Assembly (NCBI RefSeq): GCF_022581195.2
Contig: NC_061454.1
Location: 8,122,001-8,186,000 of the forward strand
Direction of reading: 5' to 3'
Source: Helicoverpa zea
Lineage: Eukaryota; Arthropoda; Insecta; Lepidoptera; Noctuidae
DNA: 64,000 nt
Every line of letters starts with the position of its first letter. Position 1 is the first letter of the stretch. A program made the translations under genes and the position numbers. This document shows positions 34,485 through 45,239 of this stretch, one piece after another. The notes under the pieces were generated by a model. It did no database searches. It was not told where the DNA came from and worked only from the letters and a program-made list of their open reading frames with translations.

Positions 34485-34943
34485 CTACACAACAGGTTGA
34501 TAAACATGTTTTATGAAATTCTGCATGTAGACCTGACAGGCTACATAGAGGAAACCTGTAGAATGGGAAGAAACAATAACAAAACCCGACCTATAGTAAT
34601 TGAACTATTAAGCAAGAAAATGACCAAGTACATTTTAGAGAACGGCAATTATTTCCAAGGCACTGGGTTATATGTGTCCGAATTCCTGAGCAAAGACGAA
34701 CGGAAATTTAGACATATATTACGCGAAGAAATGATGAAAGCACGGAAAAATGGCCAGTATGCCATAATACGAAACAATAAATTATACATCGACGGCAAAC
34801 ATGTACCAATAAACGAAGAGACATGTCTACACCAGAATACCACATTACCAATAGAAATACATGAACAACAATACGCATCTAATAAATACAAAAACAAAGA
34901 CACTCAAATTAATACATTTCGGAACTTCCGTAGAACACTTTAA
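34476..34943 (+). CDS. LINE ORF1, C-terminal part (RNA-binding protein)
   Basis: ORF1 proteins of CR1/L2/L1-like LINEs coat the element RNA as nucleic-acid chaperones. This frame keeps only the C-terminal RRM-like and trailing region: ETCRMGRNNNKTRPIVIELL, then GTGLYVSEFLSKDERKFRHI and NNKLYIDGKHVP, in the order seen in ORF1 families. The coiled coil that normally precedes it is absent because the LINE is truncated. The ATG at 34476 lies in S2 sequence just before the junction, so the apparent start is accidental. The stop at 34943 lies 83 nt inside ORF2, in another frame. Confidence 0.7.
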   Translation: MDELHNRLINMFYEILHVDLTGYIEETCRMGRNNNKTRPIVIELLSKKMTKYILENGNYFQGTGLYVSEFLSKDERKFRHILREEMMKARKNGQYAIIRNNKLYIDGKHVPINEETCLHQNTTLPIEIHEQQYASNKYKNKDTQINTFRNFRRTL

Positions 34944-37812
34944 GATACTTTTCCAGAATATACAAAGCATAAATAACAAACTACATCTAATTGAAGCCTT
35001 CACCGATGATAACCCGAAATACAACGTGATATGTTTTACTGAGACGTGGTTATCACAAGAAAAAATAGAATGTCTTCACATCGACGGCTACAAAATTGCG
35101 GCATCCTACTGCCGAAGCACTCGAGGAGGCGGCGGCGTTTGCATTTTGTTACAGGAATATTTAGAATATAAAGAGATTTGTGATATTAGAGATATGTCTA
35201 TTGAATATTGTGTAGAAATTTGTGCCATAGAATTACCAAAAGATAATATACTTATTATAACTATTTATTGGAACAGAAGAGAGGAAGAAGTATTTATGTG
35301 TCAATTAAAAAAACTTATGTATTTTATAAATAGTAAATACAGTAGACATAACGTAATATTAGGTGGAGACTTGAATATTAATATTTTAGACAACTGTTTA
35401 AAAACTAATTTATTTTTAGATTTCATGTTAGAATACAAATTCATGCAACACATAAAAGAGCCAACACGCATTTCACAAACTACCTCTACATGTCTAGACT
35501 TGATTTTTACTAATTTTAATACTAAAGACAACTACACTACCGTTGAAGAATTGGGTTTCTCTGATCACAATGCTACTATTTTTCACACGCAATTACAAAA
35601 CACTAAAAACAATAAACAAGTAACTTGGTACACGAGAAAAAGAATATATAAAGAAGAAAACATCAAAAAATTCAAATCAGAAATTGGTAAACAAAAGTGG
35701 CAAGACATAATAACAACAAATAAAAACATTGATGAAAATTACACAAGCTTTAATACAGTATTACAAAACATTTTGAATGCATGTATACCTAAAATAAAAA
35801 TTAAATTAAAAACAAAATTTAAAAAATATTGGCTGACCAGCGGTATCAAACTAGCTTGTAAAAATAAAAGACTACTCAAAACCATTACGCTAAAAACCAA
35901 CAACCCTATACTAACACGATACTATAAAAAATACGAAAAAATCTTAAAAAAGACTGTAACAACATCGAAAAAACTACAATATATAAACAAAATGAGTACA
36001 TCTACTAATAAAGTAAAAACAATGTGGAGTATAATAAACGAAAGGACAAACAAAATAACAAAACAAGACAAAAATAATTTGAAACTACAAATAAATAATA
36101 ATTTAATAACCGAACCTAAACAGGTAGCTAATATTTTTAATGACTTCTTCGCATCAATAGGCGAAAACACTTGCACTTCTGGCATCGAACCGAAGGGAGC
36201 CCCGGTTATTTGTCCCACAGAAAATACCATGTTCCTCAGCCCAGTCGATGGATACGAAATAAACCAAATAATAAAAAACCTACGTAATAAAAAGAGCTGC
36301 GGTGTGGACGACCTGCCTCCATTCCTCCTTAAGCTTTGCGCAGACGAACTAACACTACCTTTTTACTTACTAATAAACCAATCTTTTGAAGAAGGAAAAT
36401 TCCCTAAAGAACTTAAAACAGCTTTGATTAAACCTATACATAAGAAAAACCTAAAAACTGACCCAAACAATTACCGCCCTATTGCCCTACTGCCAACAGC
36501 ATCTAAAATATTTGAGAAGGCAATGTGTAAAAGAGTTTATTCCTTTTGCGAAAAATACAAAATATTAGACGATTGTCAAAATGGCTTTCGTAAAAACAGA
36601 TCCACAACATTAGCAGTCTATAAATTTATTCAAGAAGCATTAAATATAATAAATAACAAAAAGTACGCTATAGGTATACTACTGGATATGACCAAGGCAT
36701 ACGACAAAGTGCAATTCGGAATACTTTTAAATAAGTTACACGGAATCGGAATTCGTGGAAATGCATATAAATGGTTCGAATCTTATCTTAAGGATAGAGA
36801 GCAGGTTGTCGAGATAGAATTTTTCAACAAAGAAACCAAAGAAATATTACAAATAAGATCCAATTTAAAAGCCATAAATGCTTCCATCCCCCAAGGGAGT
36901 GTCATAGGGTGTCTTTTATTCCTCATCTACATTAATGATCTTCCTAAAGCAATAAATGAACCGTGTGTATTGTTCGCAGATGACGTATCGTTACTGACCT
37001 CTTATCAAATCAATGAAAATATAATCTACAAACTAAATAGTCTCCTTTCAACTGTTATAAATTGGCTAAAAAACCACAACCTAGAAATAAATTTCACCAA
37101 AACCAAACTAATAACCTTCCACCCACACCAAAGAGACCCTATAAAAATTAACTACACGTACGATACAACGAAACTAGAGCAGATTAATAATTTCACTCTC
37201 CTAGGACTATCTATAGACGAACACGTAAACTGGAAATCTCATATTCAAAAGATTAGAGCTAAACTTTCAAAATTCGCATACGCCTTACGCGAAATAAAGA
37301 GAACCACCAACTTCCAAACGGCACTCGTCGCCTATTATGCATACGCCCAAGCGTGGCTCAGCTATGGCGTCATACTCTGGGGGAACAGCACTGATTCACA
37401 TACCATATTTACCCTACAAAAGAAACTCATCCGTATATTAACAAATATAGATCAATTAGACAGCTGTAAACCTCATTTTCAGAAACACAAAATATTAACA
37501 CTTCCTTGTCTATATATTTTAGAAATTTGCAAATTTGTCCGAAAATATCCAGAATTTTATAAAACTCGCGAAGAAATCCAAAGTAAACATAACTTAAGGC
37601 ATAAAAATAGATTAAATTTACCTACATCCAGACTTAAAATACACTCTTCCGGTCCGTTAGTAAGCTCCATCAAAGTATATAACAATCTACCAAAGAACAT
37701 AAAAGATGAACCTAAAACCACAATAATTATAAAGAAATTAAAGCAATTCCTCAATGACAAATGTTACTATACAATAAAAGAATACATGGAAGACAAATCC
37801 TTTAAAAAATAA
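34861..37812 (+). CDS. LINE ORF2: endonuclease and reverse transcriptase, intact 983 aa
   Basis: This is the enzyme that nicks target DNA and reverse transcribes the LINE RNA. Residues 28-240 form an EEP endonuclease with FQNIQSI (Asn), TETWL (Glu 61), GGDLNIN (Asp 170, Asn 172) and SDHNA (His 236). The reverse transcriptase covers about 480-770: LKTALIKPIHKK, NNYRPIALLPTASKIFEKA, CQNGFRKNRST, LLDMTKAYD (Asp 609), SIPQGSVIGCLLF and the catalytic FADD at 705-708. A C-terminal region of about 210 residues follows. There are no internal stops or frameshifts, so the copy looks young. ORF2 overlaps ORF1 by 83 nt, as is common in two-ORF LINEs. The lack of a complete ORF1 and 5' UTR should make it immobile by itself. 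Confidence 0.93.
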   Translation: MNNNTHLINTKTKTLKLIHFGTSVEHFKILFQNIQSINNKLHLIEAFTDDNPKYNVICFTETWLSQEKIECLHIDGYKIAASYCRSTRGGGGVCILLQEYLEYKEICDIRDMSIEYCVEICAIELPKDNILIITIYWNRREEEVFMCQLKKLMYFINSKYSRHNVILGGDLNINILDNCLKTNLFLDFMLEYKFMQHIKEPTRISQTTSTCLDLIFTNFNTKDNYTTVEELGFSDHNATIFHTQLQNTKNNKQVTWYTRKRIYKEENIKKFKSEIGKQKWQDIITTNKNIDENYTSFNTVLQNILNACIPKIKIKLKTKFKKYWLTSGIKLACKNKRLLKTITLKTNNPILTRYYKKYEKILKKTVTTSKKLQYINKMSTSTNKVKTMWSIINERTNKITKQDKNNLKLQINNNLITEPKQVANIFNDFFASIGENTCTSGIEPKGAPVICPTENTMFLSPVDGYEINQIIKNLRNKKSCGVDDLPPFLLKLCADELTLPFYLLINQSFEEGKFPKELKTALIKPIHKKNLKTDPNNYRPIALLPTASKIFEKAMCKRVYSFCEKYKILDDCQNGFRKNRSTTLAVYKFIQEALNIINNKKYAIGILLDMTKAYDKVQFGILLNKLHGIGIRGNAYKWFESYLKDREQVVEIEFFNKETKEILQIRSNLKAINASIPQGSVIGCLLFLIYINDLPKAINEPCVLFADDVSLLTSYQINENIIYKLNSLLSTVINWLKNHNLEINFTKTKLITFHPHQRDPIKINYTYDTTKLEQINNFTLLGLSIDEHVNWKSHIQKIRAKLSKFAYALREIKRTTNFQTALVAYYAYAQAWLSYGVILWGNSTDSHTIFTLQKKLIRILTNIDQLDSCKPHFQKHKILTLPCLYILEICKFVRKYPEFYKTREEIQSKHNLRHKNRLNLPTSRLKIHSSGPLVSSIKVYNNLPKNIKDEPKTTIIIKKLKQFLNDKCYYTIKEYMEDKSFKK

Positions 37813-37846
37813 AAACTATATAAAAAGTACACGCATATAAGACACA

Positions 37847-37915
37847 ACATAAACACACACACACACATACACACAAACTCACACACCCACTCACACCGAC
37901 ACTCACATGTACACT
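37847..37915 (+). repeat. (CA)n-rich microsatellite in the LINE 3' UTR
   Basis: CACACACACACACATACACAC and similar interrupted CA repeats directly follow the ORF2 stop. It probably belongs to the LINE's 3' UTR. Confidence 0.8.
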
Positions 37916-38093
37916 AATTAATATTATGTTATTAAGTATAATTATAATTTAGTATTAAGCTACTGTTAAACTTCTCCAACTACTTTAAGCTGTGCCCTAT
38001 TGGGTCCATATTGTATCTAAAACTATAATGTACCACCTATAATGTAACATATGGAATGCTAATAAAGGATTGAGTATTGAGTATTGAGTATTG

Positions 38094-38610
38094 AAAACTA
38101 CTTAGGCTATTGTGATGGGATGCTAATGGACTAGGAATGGGGAAACTACGGGAACTATGGCACCTGCCGATGACAATGTATTAAATACATGTTAAAATGG
38201 CAGGTGGAGACTCGCCAACTCACTTACTGGGCCCCCGGGAATCAGTCACTGAAAAGCAACAAGAGGGCAACAGGGACATGAGCGGCTGAGAAGGGTGAGG
38301 ATACCTCGGCGGACTTTAAACGCAGATCACGCGCTCCCTGTGGGTCCAGCATCACCGGCCCACTCGCCACTTACCACGAGGCACCTACCCTCCGAGCAGG
38401 ACTAACCTTGCTCTAGCGACTCCACTCTGACCGGCCGATGAAGGCAAGCCAAGAGGCGGGAGACCTATCCCCCGTTATGCTTCACTCCGGCAAGCCGGAG
38501 GTGGGGGACAGTATACTCTCCCTGGAGCACTCGGATATATAGCCCCGCGGGGTCGCTACTCCCCGTCATCCGCCTCAGATGCCCTGCGGGGCTTATTATT
38601 ATTATTATTC
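38094..38610 (+). mobile_element. Copy S2, 3' part
   Basis: This matches S1 from its position 33776 to the TTATTATTATT tail. Differences are three single bases and a 9-bp insertion (AAGGGTGAG-like) at about 38291, probably a small duplication of GGTGAG. It completes S2 after removal of the LINE. Confidence 0.85.
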
Positions 38611-41539
38611 TTTAGGTATCAATAGATGCTCTTAAATATATCTACTTAGTTATTCATTATAGGTGCTTATACTATTTTAAAATATTATCCAAATAAATAA
38701 AGTACATAGGTAGGTACTTACGTAGGTGCAGGTTTCGATTTTCGATTCGATTCGAGATTTCGAGAACTGATATTGGAAGGTATCAAGAAGATTCGGAACT
38801 ACCCACATACCTAAATAGGTTTTCCTTTATAGCTTTTCTTAATTTTCCAGAATTATTATTTTAGTTTTTAACAACGTTTATATCACATGACTTGCAAGGT
38901 TTTAACTTTATGTTCCATGGCCCGTAAGACACGTCAATGAATTAGAAATACTCTGTTCTGTGTGTCTAAGTTGGCCGCCGTGATTTGTCTCCATTATTTT
39001 CTCTTTTATTTTCATTCACACGCTCCGTCGAAGTTTGCCCTTTCCTTTTGTCAAACATAAGTTTCTATTGTAAGAACTGTCATTGTTATGCTACCACCTC
39101 GGCGTAGCACATAACGCGTTTGTAGGCTTTTCTTTTAGTTCGCGACCAAAATGTCAGATTGATTTTCAGATCACGAAACAGTGTTGGAATTTCGTACGAG
39201 CTGATGTTTAACAGTTAATATTTGCATGAGTTTGATTTCTTTCTTTCTTTTACCTCATAATTTCAAGTAATGTGTTTCAGCAGGCATACAAACATGTTCT
39301 CCAATTGATACGCGAAGATATGTATTGAGGGTGGTAGGTGCAAAAAAACTGATACAAGATTTGGAATCACTCAAATTGAGAAGGTGTCCATCCATTACAT
39401 ATTATATTGTTAAAAAGTCCTGCAAGTGAAATACTTACAAGATGTTGTCCCCAAAAAAGGACAATTAACGAGATCAATTAACGATTTCTGTGTCGAAGTA
39501 TTTTCACGGCAGTTCCTTGAATAAAGACGAGCCTCCTCAGAAACAACTCTCGAGCCGCGAGGAGATTCCGGCCGACTGGTGGATTCGAGTGAGATGACTG
39601 GTTAATTGCCTTGTACGCAGTGCACGTACCGCCGCTGACATGTCACAAGACGTCTGCCACCGGCAGCGGCGATCCCTCAACGAATTCCAATCGGGAAGAG
39701 CGAAAAAGACACGAGCCGAACATGCGCGGATAAAAAGTAGCGGAGCGGGCGCAGCGCTGCGGGAGGCACCGAGCCGCCGCGAGCGCCCCGCTCTCGCCGC
39801 GCCCCGCTTTGCTCCTAATGCGCAACTGAATCACGCGATTAAAACGTTCACTACTATGCGATACATCCCATCTTGCCAGGAGTCATTCATGTTTAGTACA
39901 AGTTCTTTTTGTATGACATCGATCGGCGGAAACGCTTAGCCGTCCGTTCACAGCCCCTTTATCTAGCTATTTCGTTGCACAAACACTGTTAGTTACATTA
40001 ACGCCAATTTGCAAACAAAAGCTGGTGTAGTCTTGTACGAACATACGTCATCTTCAAAGTAGGCCGGTATGCGTTTGATGCGAAATGTCCTAGTTCCCAG
40101 TATTGTTTCGGTCGATTTAAAGAATCGGCGGCGAAAGGCCGGCCGGCAGGCGCGCGTCGCGACTCACAAAAACAAAGCTGTCTGGTGCGGGGACGCAGCG
40201 CAGCTACCGACAAACATTCACAAAGTTCGCGATTGAGCTCCGCGGAGTCATGCCGCCACCTCGCTGCCTAAACCTAATGACGCAAGCATTAGGTACCTGC
40301 CTGAATCATTGCGTCCCTTGAACAATGCGCTTGGAGTTCATACAAATTGTATTGTAGTTTTGGAAGTTACTCAAGCTCACAGTACTGACAGCTACTTAAG
40401 TAGGTATCTGCGTACGTATAAGTTTTGAGGAATAAAGTAATCGTGTGATCGCGGGAGTCGCACGCGCACCGGCCAGCATAGCAATGGGCATCGTCTGCCG
40501 ACGCCAGCGTCATACGAATGATGCGATATAACGGATCGACCCGATTATTTCTGTCCATTTCACGACTGTTTAATAGCAATGTTAAACTCGGCGAAAGCAA
40601 ACATACACGCCCTGTTTATCGAATATTTTACGATCTTCACCGGATTCATTTTAAAATCCTAAGCTTTGTGGAAGCGGCTGAAAGATTGTTTGATTCGAAC
40701 GCATGTTACTAGTTTTACTATTTCAGATATTTATATTACAGTTAGTCATTTACCATTCTGATTTACCTGCATGTATGTTTATTCAGACACACGTGTTTAT
40801 AATACACGGATACTTTATTTCAAATAAGATTTACTGTTCAAGAAATAATTTGGCGTTGAAACATCTGGACGAGTTTATCTAGTTCTTTCGTTGCCCGCCC
40901 AATAACATCTTTGTGAAATTGTTAATACAGGCTTCAGAGAATTCTTATAACGCACTGAATTTTCCTATATCTATATCGTGTGTCTGTATGTAGTGTGATG
41001 ACTGCTAACATCAGTTGTGTTTTCATTCAACACGCCGCGATAGTCAAGAGATAGTCCCCTTGTTTGTAAACTTTGATAGATGAACGTGAATAAATAACAA
41101 TGTAATTATAATTGGGGTACTAATGTGGTTTTTGTGTTAGTGACACCGTCTCGCTTCCGTTCAGGTGACGAGGCCGATAACATCTACTTGCACATAACCG
41201 TGGCTACACACTTTGTTACTCTAGTAATGTTATATGTTAATAAATTATCTTGTACTGACGAAACTTTAAATTCAGTCTTCAAATTGTCTAAGTAGCACTA
41301 GAGCTGAATTGTTGTTAACTTATATTGTGAAATATAAAAGATATAGGTAAAGTATGTTTAGACTTATTTCTTTTTGAATTAGACAATGTGTAAAAGTAAT
41401 AGGCATGATGACAGTAATCAAAAATCATTAAAATAATATATTTATTAAATTAAACTTGAAGCTTGGAATATAAAACGCGCATTGTTTTCTTTATTAATAA
41501 TGTGATTAATATGTATTTTTATAAAATAAAATTACGAAA
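38611..41539. other. Non-coding DNA
   Basis: No supported gene. GC-rich patches lie at about 39640-39805 and 40130-40215. The open frame at 39640-39939 has an Arg/Ala-rich composition expected from GC-rich DNA and no recognisable motif. Confidence 0.45.
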
Positions 41540-41696
41540 TAAGGCAATCCGCCATGATATCTTGAACACCAATCAGAGCTCGTGACGTCATTTCTCAAAA
41601 CAACTCGCGCGAAAGCGCGCGAACGTCACATTTCGTTATTGTGAACTTCCACTGCGATCTTTGTTTTTAATTAATTAATTGTTTATAACACGAGTT

Positions 41697-41824
41697 ATGG
41701 AGCCCGGATTTATCAAGGCAAACAGCGCTAATTTGCCTAGAATTGATATCATAATGCTGGGAAAGTTTTTGGCATCAAATAAAGATTTTTGTTCAGCTGA
41801 ATTTAGAAATGTTAAAACTTCCAT
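41697..41824 (+). pseudogene. First exon of a SWIM/YqaJ-type transposon protein
   Basis: The exon encodes MEPGFIKANSANLPRIDIIM and continues through LASNKDFCSAEFRNVKTS, followed by AT and the donor GTAAGTATA. This matches the N-terminus I recall for insect proteins with a SWIM zinc finger and YqaJ-type recombinase domain (FIKA..NLP..D..M....F......F...E.RNVK). The start is supported by a CRE-containing promoter 100 bp upstream. Later exons are absent before the oppositely oriented THAP exon, so no complete protein can be made. Confidence 0.6.
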
Positions 41825-41936
41825 GTAAGTATACTAGTTTAATTAAAAAACAATGAGAGATGAAACCTAACCTCGAAATAGTTATTTACATTATAAACTA
41901 TGCTAGAATCTAGAGAACTATGTAATAACTTACATC

Positions 41937-42125
41937 AAAGTGATCTTCACAAAAATAAAGTTGTACCCTGGGCAATATTGCTTTTGAATCTCGCCTTGCA
42001 AGTTTAAGCCACTTGTTTCGTATTTTTTTATTGTGAGGAACGTACACAAATAACTTATCAGGAGTTGTTTTGGATGTGTTCTTACACTGGGGGACCCCAC
42101 AACACCTATGCCCTTTCGAATTCAT
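41937..42125 (-). pseudogene. First exon with a THAP zinc finger (transposase N-terminus)
   Basis: From the ATG at 42125 the minus strand encodes MNSKGHRCCGVPQCKN, then FVYVPHNKKIRNKWLKLARR and LYFCEDHFD, followed directly by the donor GTAAGTTAT. The spacing C-x4-C ... W ... C-x2-H is the DNA-binding THAP C2CH finger, which binds transposon ends in P-element, Kolobok and PHIS transposases. The catalytic DDE part is missing because the following exons are absent. A domesticated gene is less likely, since the opposing exon sits within its first intron. Confidence 0.75.
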
Positions 42126-42306
42126 ATTTAATAACACAAAAAACTTAATTATTGCACGAGCGTTGTTTACTTGCGTCTTGTAATTTCAGTCGTGACGTCA
42201 CAAGTGACGACATGACACTGACAAGCGTTTTCGCGCCGGATTCAAAGTGGACAGAGAAAAATGCAATTATTTGATAAAAAAACTTCGCATTTTCTTAAAA
42301 TTAATA

Positions 42307-42318
42307 ATTTTTCATATA
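42307..42318. repeat. Target-site duplication, left copy
   Basis: ATTTTTCATATA here is repeated exactly at 44813-44824. The two copies bracket the minus-strand LINE, as expected from target-primed reverse transcription. Confidence 0.8.
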
Positions 42319-44812
42319 TATATAGTCCTCCTTATCGTTTTCGATAACGGCGACCTATGGCAAGTTCACCGCCTAGCATGAGCCCTGATGTGACTGGCGA
42401 AACCGAGTTTGGATTTAAAGACCCGGTCGCAAGTGCTGCAGAATAACTGACCCGCACTATTGAGAGTATAGTTGTATGAAGGCTTAGGTCTCTCTTTTCG
42501 TAACTGGCGCTTTTCGTCTAAAGCCTCGAGTCTTTTTTCTTCGAATAACTTGACGTTTTCATAGATCGTTTTGCGCCAAGATGACCTATTTAAGGCAAGC
42601 CTCTCCCAATCTGTAGGGTGGATACCGCACGCTTTCAGATGTCTTTTGAACACGTCCTTGTAGCGAAGATATTGTCCTCCTTGCTTGCGTTTGCCTTCTG
42701 CCATCTCGGAATAGAAGATCGCTTTAGGTAGACGGTGGTTGTCCATGCGAAGGACGTGTCCACACCACCTGAGTTGTCGTTGCATTAACAATGCCTCCAT
42801 TCCATACATATTAGACCGTCGGAGAACCTCCGTGTTGGAAACGCGATCTTGCCATTTTATTCTTAAGATCGACCTCAGACACCTAAGATGGAATGAGTCG
42901 AGTTTTTTTACATCTGACTTATATAGGCACCACGTCTCCGCGCCATACATAAGCAGAGGCAACACTAGTGCTTTGTAAACGTTAATTTTAGTTTGCAGCT
43001 TTATGTCATGGGATCTCCAGACACGGTCATTGAGTCGTCCAAATGTTGCAGCCGCGTTTGCGATGCGTAGAGGTATCTCTGAAGCTAGGGTGTTATCATT
43101 TCTGATATTGCTTCCAAGGTATTTAAAATGAGTTACTTCCTCTAGTGGCTTGCCATCCACTTTTACAGTCTCCTTGTCTAGTTCGTGTCCACGTGACGGT
43201 TGTTTGAGGATCTGTGTCTTAGCGATGCTTATGACTAAGCCAAATCTTATGCAGGACTGATGTAATGCATCGACGTATTTTTGCAAATATGTCAGGTTGT
43301 CAGACATAAGACACACATCGTCAGCGTAGAGAATTTCGAGGATGGAGATCTTAGTCAGTTTAGTTTTTGCCCTGAACCTTGAAATATCGAAAACGCCCTT
43401 ATCAGTACGAACATTAAGTTGTATCTGATCATGACAATATTCCAAGGCATCTCTCATAACAACCGAAAAATAGATGGCAAAGAGTGTGGGTGCCATGACG
43501 CAGCCCTGTTTTACTCCACTCGTAATCTGGATTTCCTCAGAAAGTTCATTTTCATGCTGGACTTTCGCTTTCATGTCAGTGTGAAAATGACGTATGAGGT
43601 TGATGACTTCTTTGGATATCCAGATTTCTGGAGAATAAGCCAGAGAGCATCACGTGGAACTCTATCAAATGCTTTCTCTAGATCGACAAAACACATGTAG
43701 AGAGGCTTTTGGTGTTCCAAGCTTTTCTCCTGAAGTTGCCTTACGACGGAGATGGCGTCGATAGTACCTCTGGCTGGGCGGAAGCCACATTGACTCTCAG
43801 GCAGGTAATCCTCCGCTAAGCTACTGAGACGACTGTTAATAATATGTGCTAAGATTTTGCCGGCACTAGAAAGAAGTGATATGCCCCTATATGAGCTGCA
43901 GTCGGAGACATCTCCTTTCCCTTTATATAGCTTGCAGATCACCGCATCCTTCCAATCCTGTGGGACTTCTTCGGTCTCCCAGACCCTTAGGACAAGATGA
44001 AATAGTCTTTGTACGATGTTTTTCCCACTGTATTTGTAGACTTCCGATGGTAACTGATCCAAGCCAGGTGTTTTTGAGTTTTTGAGCCGTTTTATTGCCT
44101 TAACAAACTCTTCAAAAGTAGGTGGATTCTCTAGTTGTTGGCAGACAGGCATTTCTTTAAGATTGCTGATATATGACAAGTCAGCTCTGAGCGCATCGGG
44201 ATTCAAAACATCATTGAAATGTTCTGCCCATCGCATTATTACATCGGCTTTCGATGTAACTCGGTTCTGCTTGTCTTTTGTATACATTGGTGCTATTTTT
44301 CTTGCCCGTGGACCGAAAATAGCTCAAAGAATCTGCCAGTCTGGTGAGTGTCAGCGTAGTGCTACAATTCAGTAGCTTTCTCTGTCCACCACTTGTTTTT
44401 CAGCTCACGAACTTTACCCTTCAATCTCTGTGAAGCGTCCCTAGTGCTGCACGTGTCCGTCTGCTTTGAATTTAGTTGATGCCTGTGTTGCTCAACTAGC
44501 GTTCTTATTTCTATGTCGGATTCGTCAAACCAGTCTTGGTTCCTTTTCTGAGGTTTTCCTATAACTTCCTGTGCACAGCCATGCAGGTGTTTGGCATAGG
44601 CTCTCCATTCTCCATCTATATCACTAAGTTCAGCATCCGGAGCACTCGCAGCAAATTTTAAATCTAACGCTTTGCCTAAATCGGGTGAGGTGATAAGATT
44701 CGCGAAGGCCAGCTTGGAAGGAATTTTGTTTGGAGCTCGTCGTGGTGCTTTCAGTTGCAGATACATCTTTGATCGAATAAGGCGGTGATCAGTCCAGCCA
44801 ACGGCGCCACGC
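42319..44812 (-). mobile_element. 5'-truncated, dead RTE-like LINE with 12-bp TSD
   Basis: The element, transcribed leftwards, is bounded by a 12-bp direct repeat. It has a short 3' UTR of about 50 bp ending in a TATATA tail and is truncated at its 5' end just before the endonuclease His motif. The sequence is related to the LINE at 1740-4435 but belongs to another family. Confidence 0.85.
42366..44812 (-). pseudogene. LINE endonuclease/reverse transcriptase, three lesions
   Basis: The coding remnant reads in three pieces. At 44812-44362 is the end of the EEP endonuclease (GWTDHRLIRSKM) and the linker; at 44287-43571 the front of the reverse transcriptase (PGLDQLPSEV, CKLYKGKGDVSD, SYRGISLLSSAGK, CGFRPARGT, CFVDLEKAFDRVP); at 43574-42366 the rest, with GVKQGCVMAPTLF, the catalytic YADD, LRWCGHVLRM and a C-terminal zinc finger (FCSTCDRVFKSKLGFASH). 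A TAG stop at about 44361 and a frameshift before 44287 separate the first two pieces, and a second frameshift at about 43572 separates the last two. The Met seen at 44814 spans the target duplication and is fortuitous. Non-functional. Confidence 0.88.
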
Positions 44813-44824
44813 ATTTTTCATATA
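44813..44824. repeat. Target-site duplication, right copy
   Basis: Exact repeat of 42307-42318 (ATTTTTCATATA). Confidence 0.8.
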
Positions 44825-45239
44825 AAATAGACGTATACCTACATCATACAAAGGAATTTAAAAATTTGTCATCATGCCTATTATTGACAAAGCGAATTTA
44901 TCTACTCGTATTAACTACTTCCTATCTCTTTTGTTATTTAATTTTAATTGTCTTTCAAATCTAATTCGATTTTTTTGCATCTGATTAGAATCTAGGTTCT
45001 TTCGAAGTTGTGTAACCTTGTTAAAACTGCTGGAAACTCAATCAAGGTATGCTAAGTATTTTATTTTGTAACGAAAATTAAATAATGAGAACACAGAGGA
45101 TTGTTGCAGTATGATGCCTTTTTATATAAACCGTTAATTGTTTAAATGTTGGTCATGACAGTTTAGTTTAAAAATCTTTTACGCCTAATGAGTACTTTCA
45201 GCTAGAGTACCTAAATTCTTGCCAAACTTAGTTACTGCA
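44825..45239. other. Non-coding DNA
   Basis: AT-rich, nothing recognisable. If the ISL2EU/IS4EU-like relic continues beyond the LINE insertion it should resume here, but I see no coding trace of it. Confidence 0.4.

Larger units (their letters stand above)
34482..38093 (+). mobile_element. CR1/L2-like LINE nested in S2
   Basis: The insertion holds the 3' end of ORF1, a complete ORF2, a 3' UTR with a (CA)-rich stretch, AATAAA at 38061 and a tail of ATTGAGT repeats (38068-38093). Comparison with intact S1 defines the insertion point: S1 reads GGATGAAAACTACTTAGG without interruption. TGAA at both borders would be a 4-bp target duplication. The 5' end is truncated inside ORF1. Microsatellite-like tails are typical of CR1/L2-type LINEs. 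Confidence 0.85.
41540..42306. mobile_element. Relic of a two-gene DNA transposon, ISL2EU/IS4EU (PHIS)-like
   Basis: The segment holds two promoters and two first exons that face each other: a SWIM/YqaJ-type exon on plus (41697-41824) and a THAP exon on minus (42125-41937). Both outer flanks contain a CRE-like GTGACGTCA within GC-rich, CpG-containing DNA (41584-41640 and 42190-42240). PHIS-superfamily elements of the ISL2EU/IS4EU group are known to encode a THAP/DDE transposase and a YqaJ-type nuclease in opposite orientations, which fits. The middle, with the remaining exons, is missing, so this looks like an internally deleted copy. I could not define terminal inverted repeats with certainty. 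Confidence 0.6.

Noticed and set aside
39640..39939. Arg/Ala-rich 99-codon frame
   Set aside because: Composition follows from local GC richness, both strands are open, and no domain is seen.
44082..44375. 97-codon plus-strand frame
   Set aside because: Antisense shadow of the dead LINE at 42319-44812.
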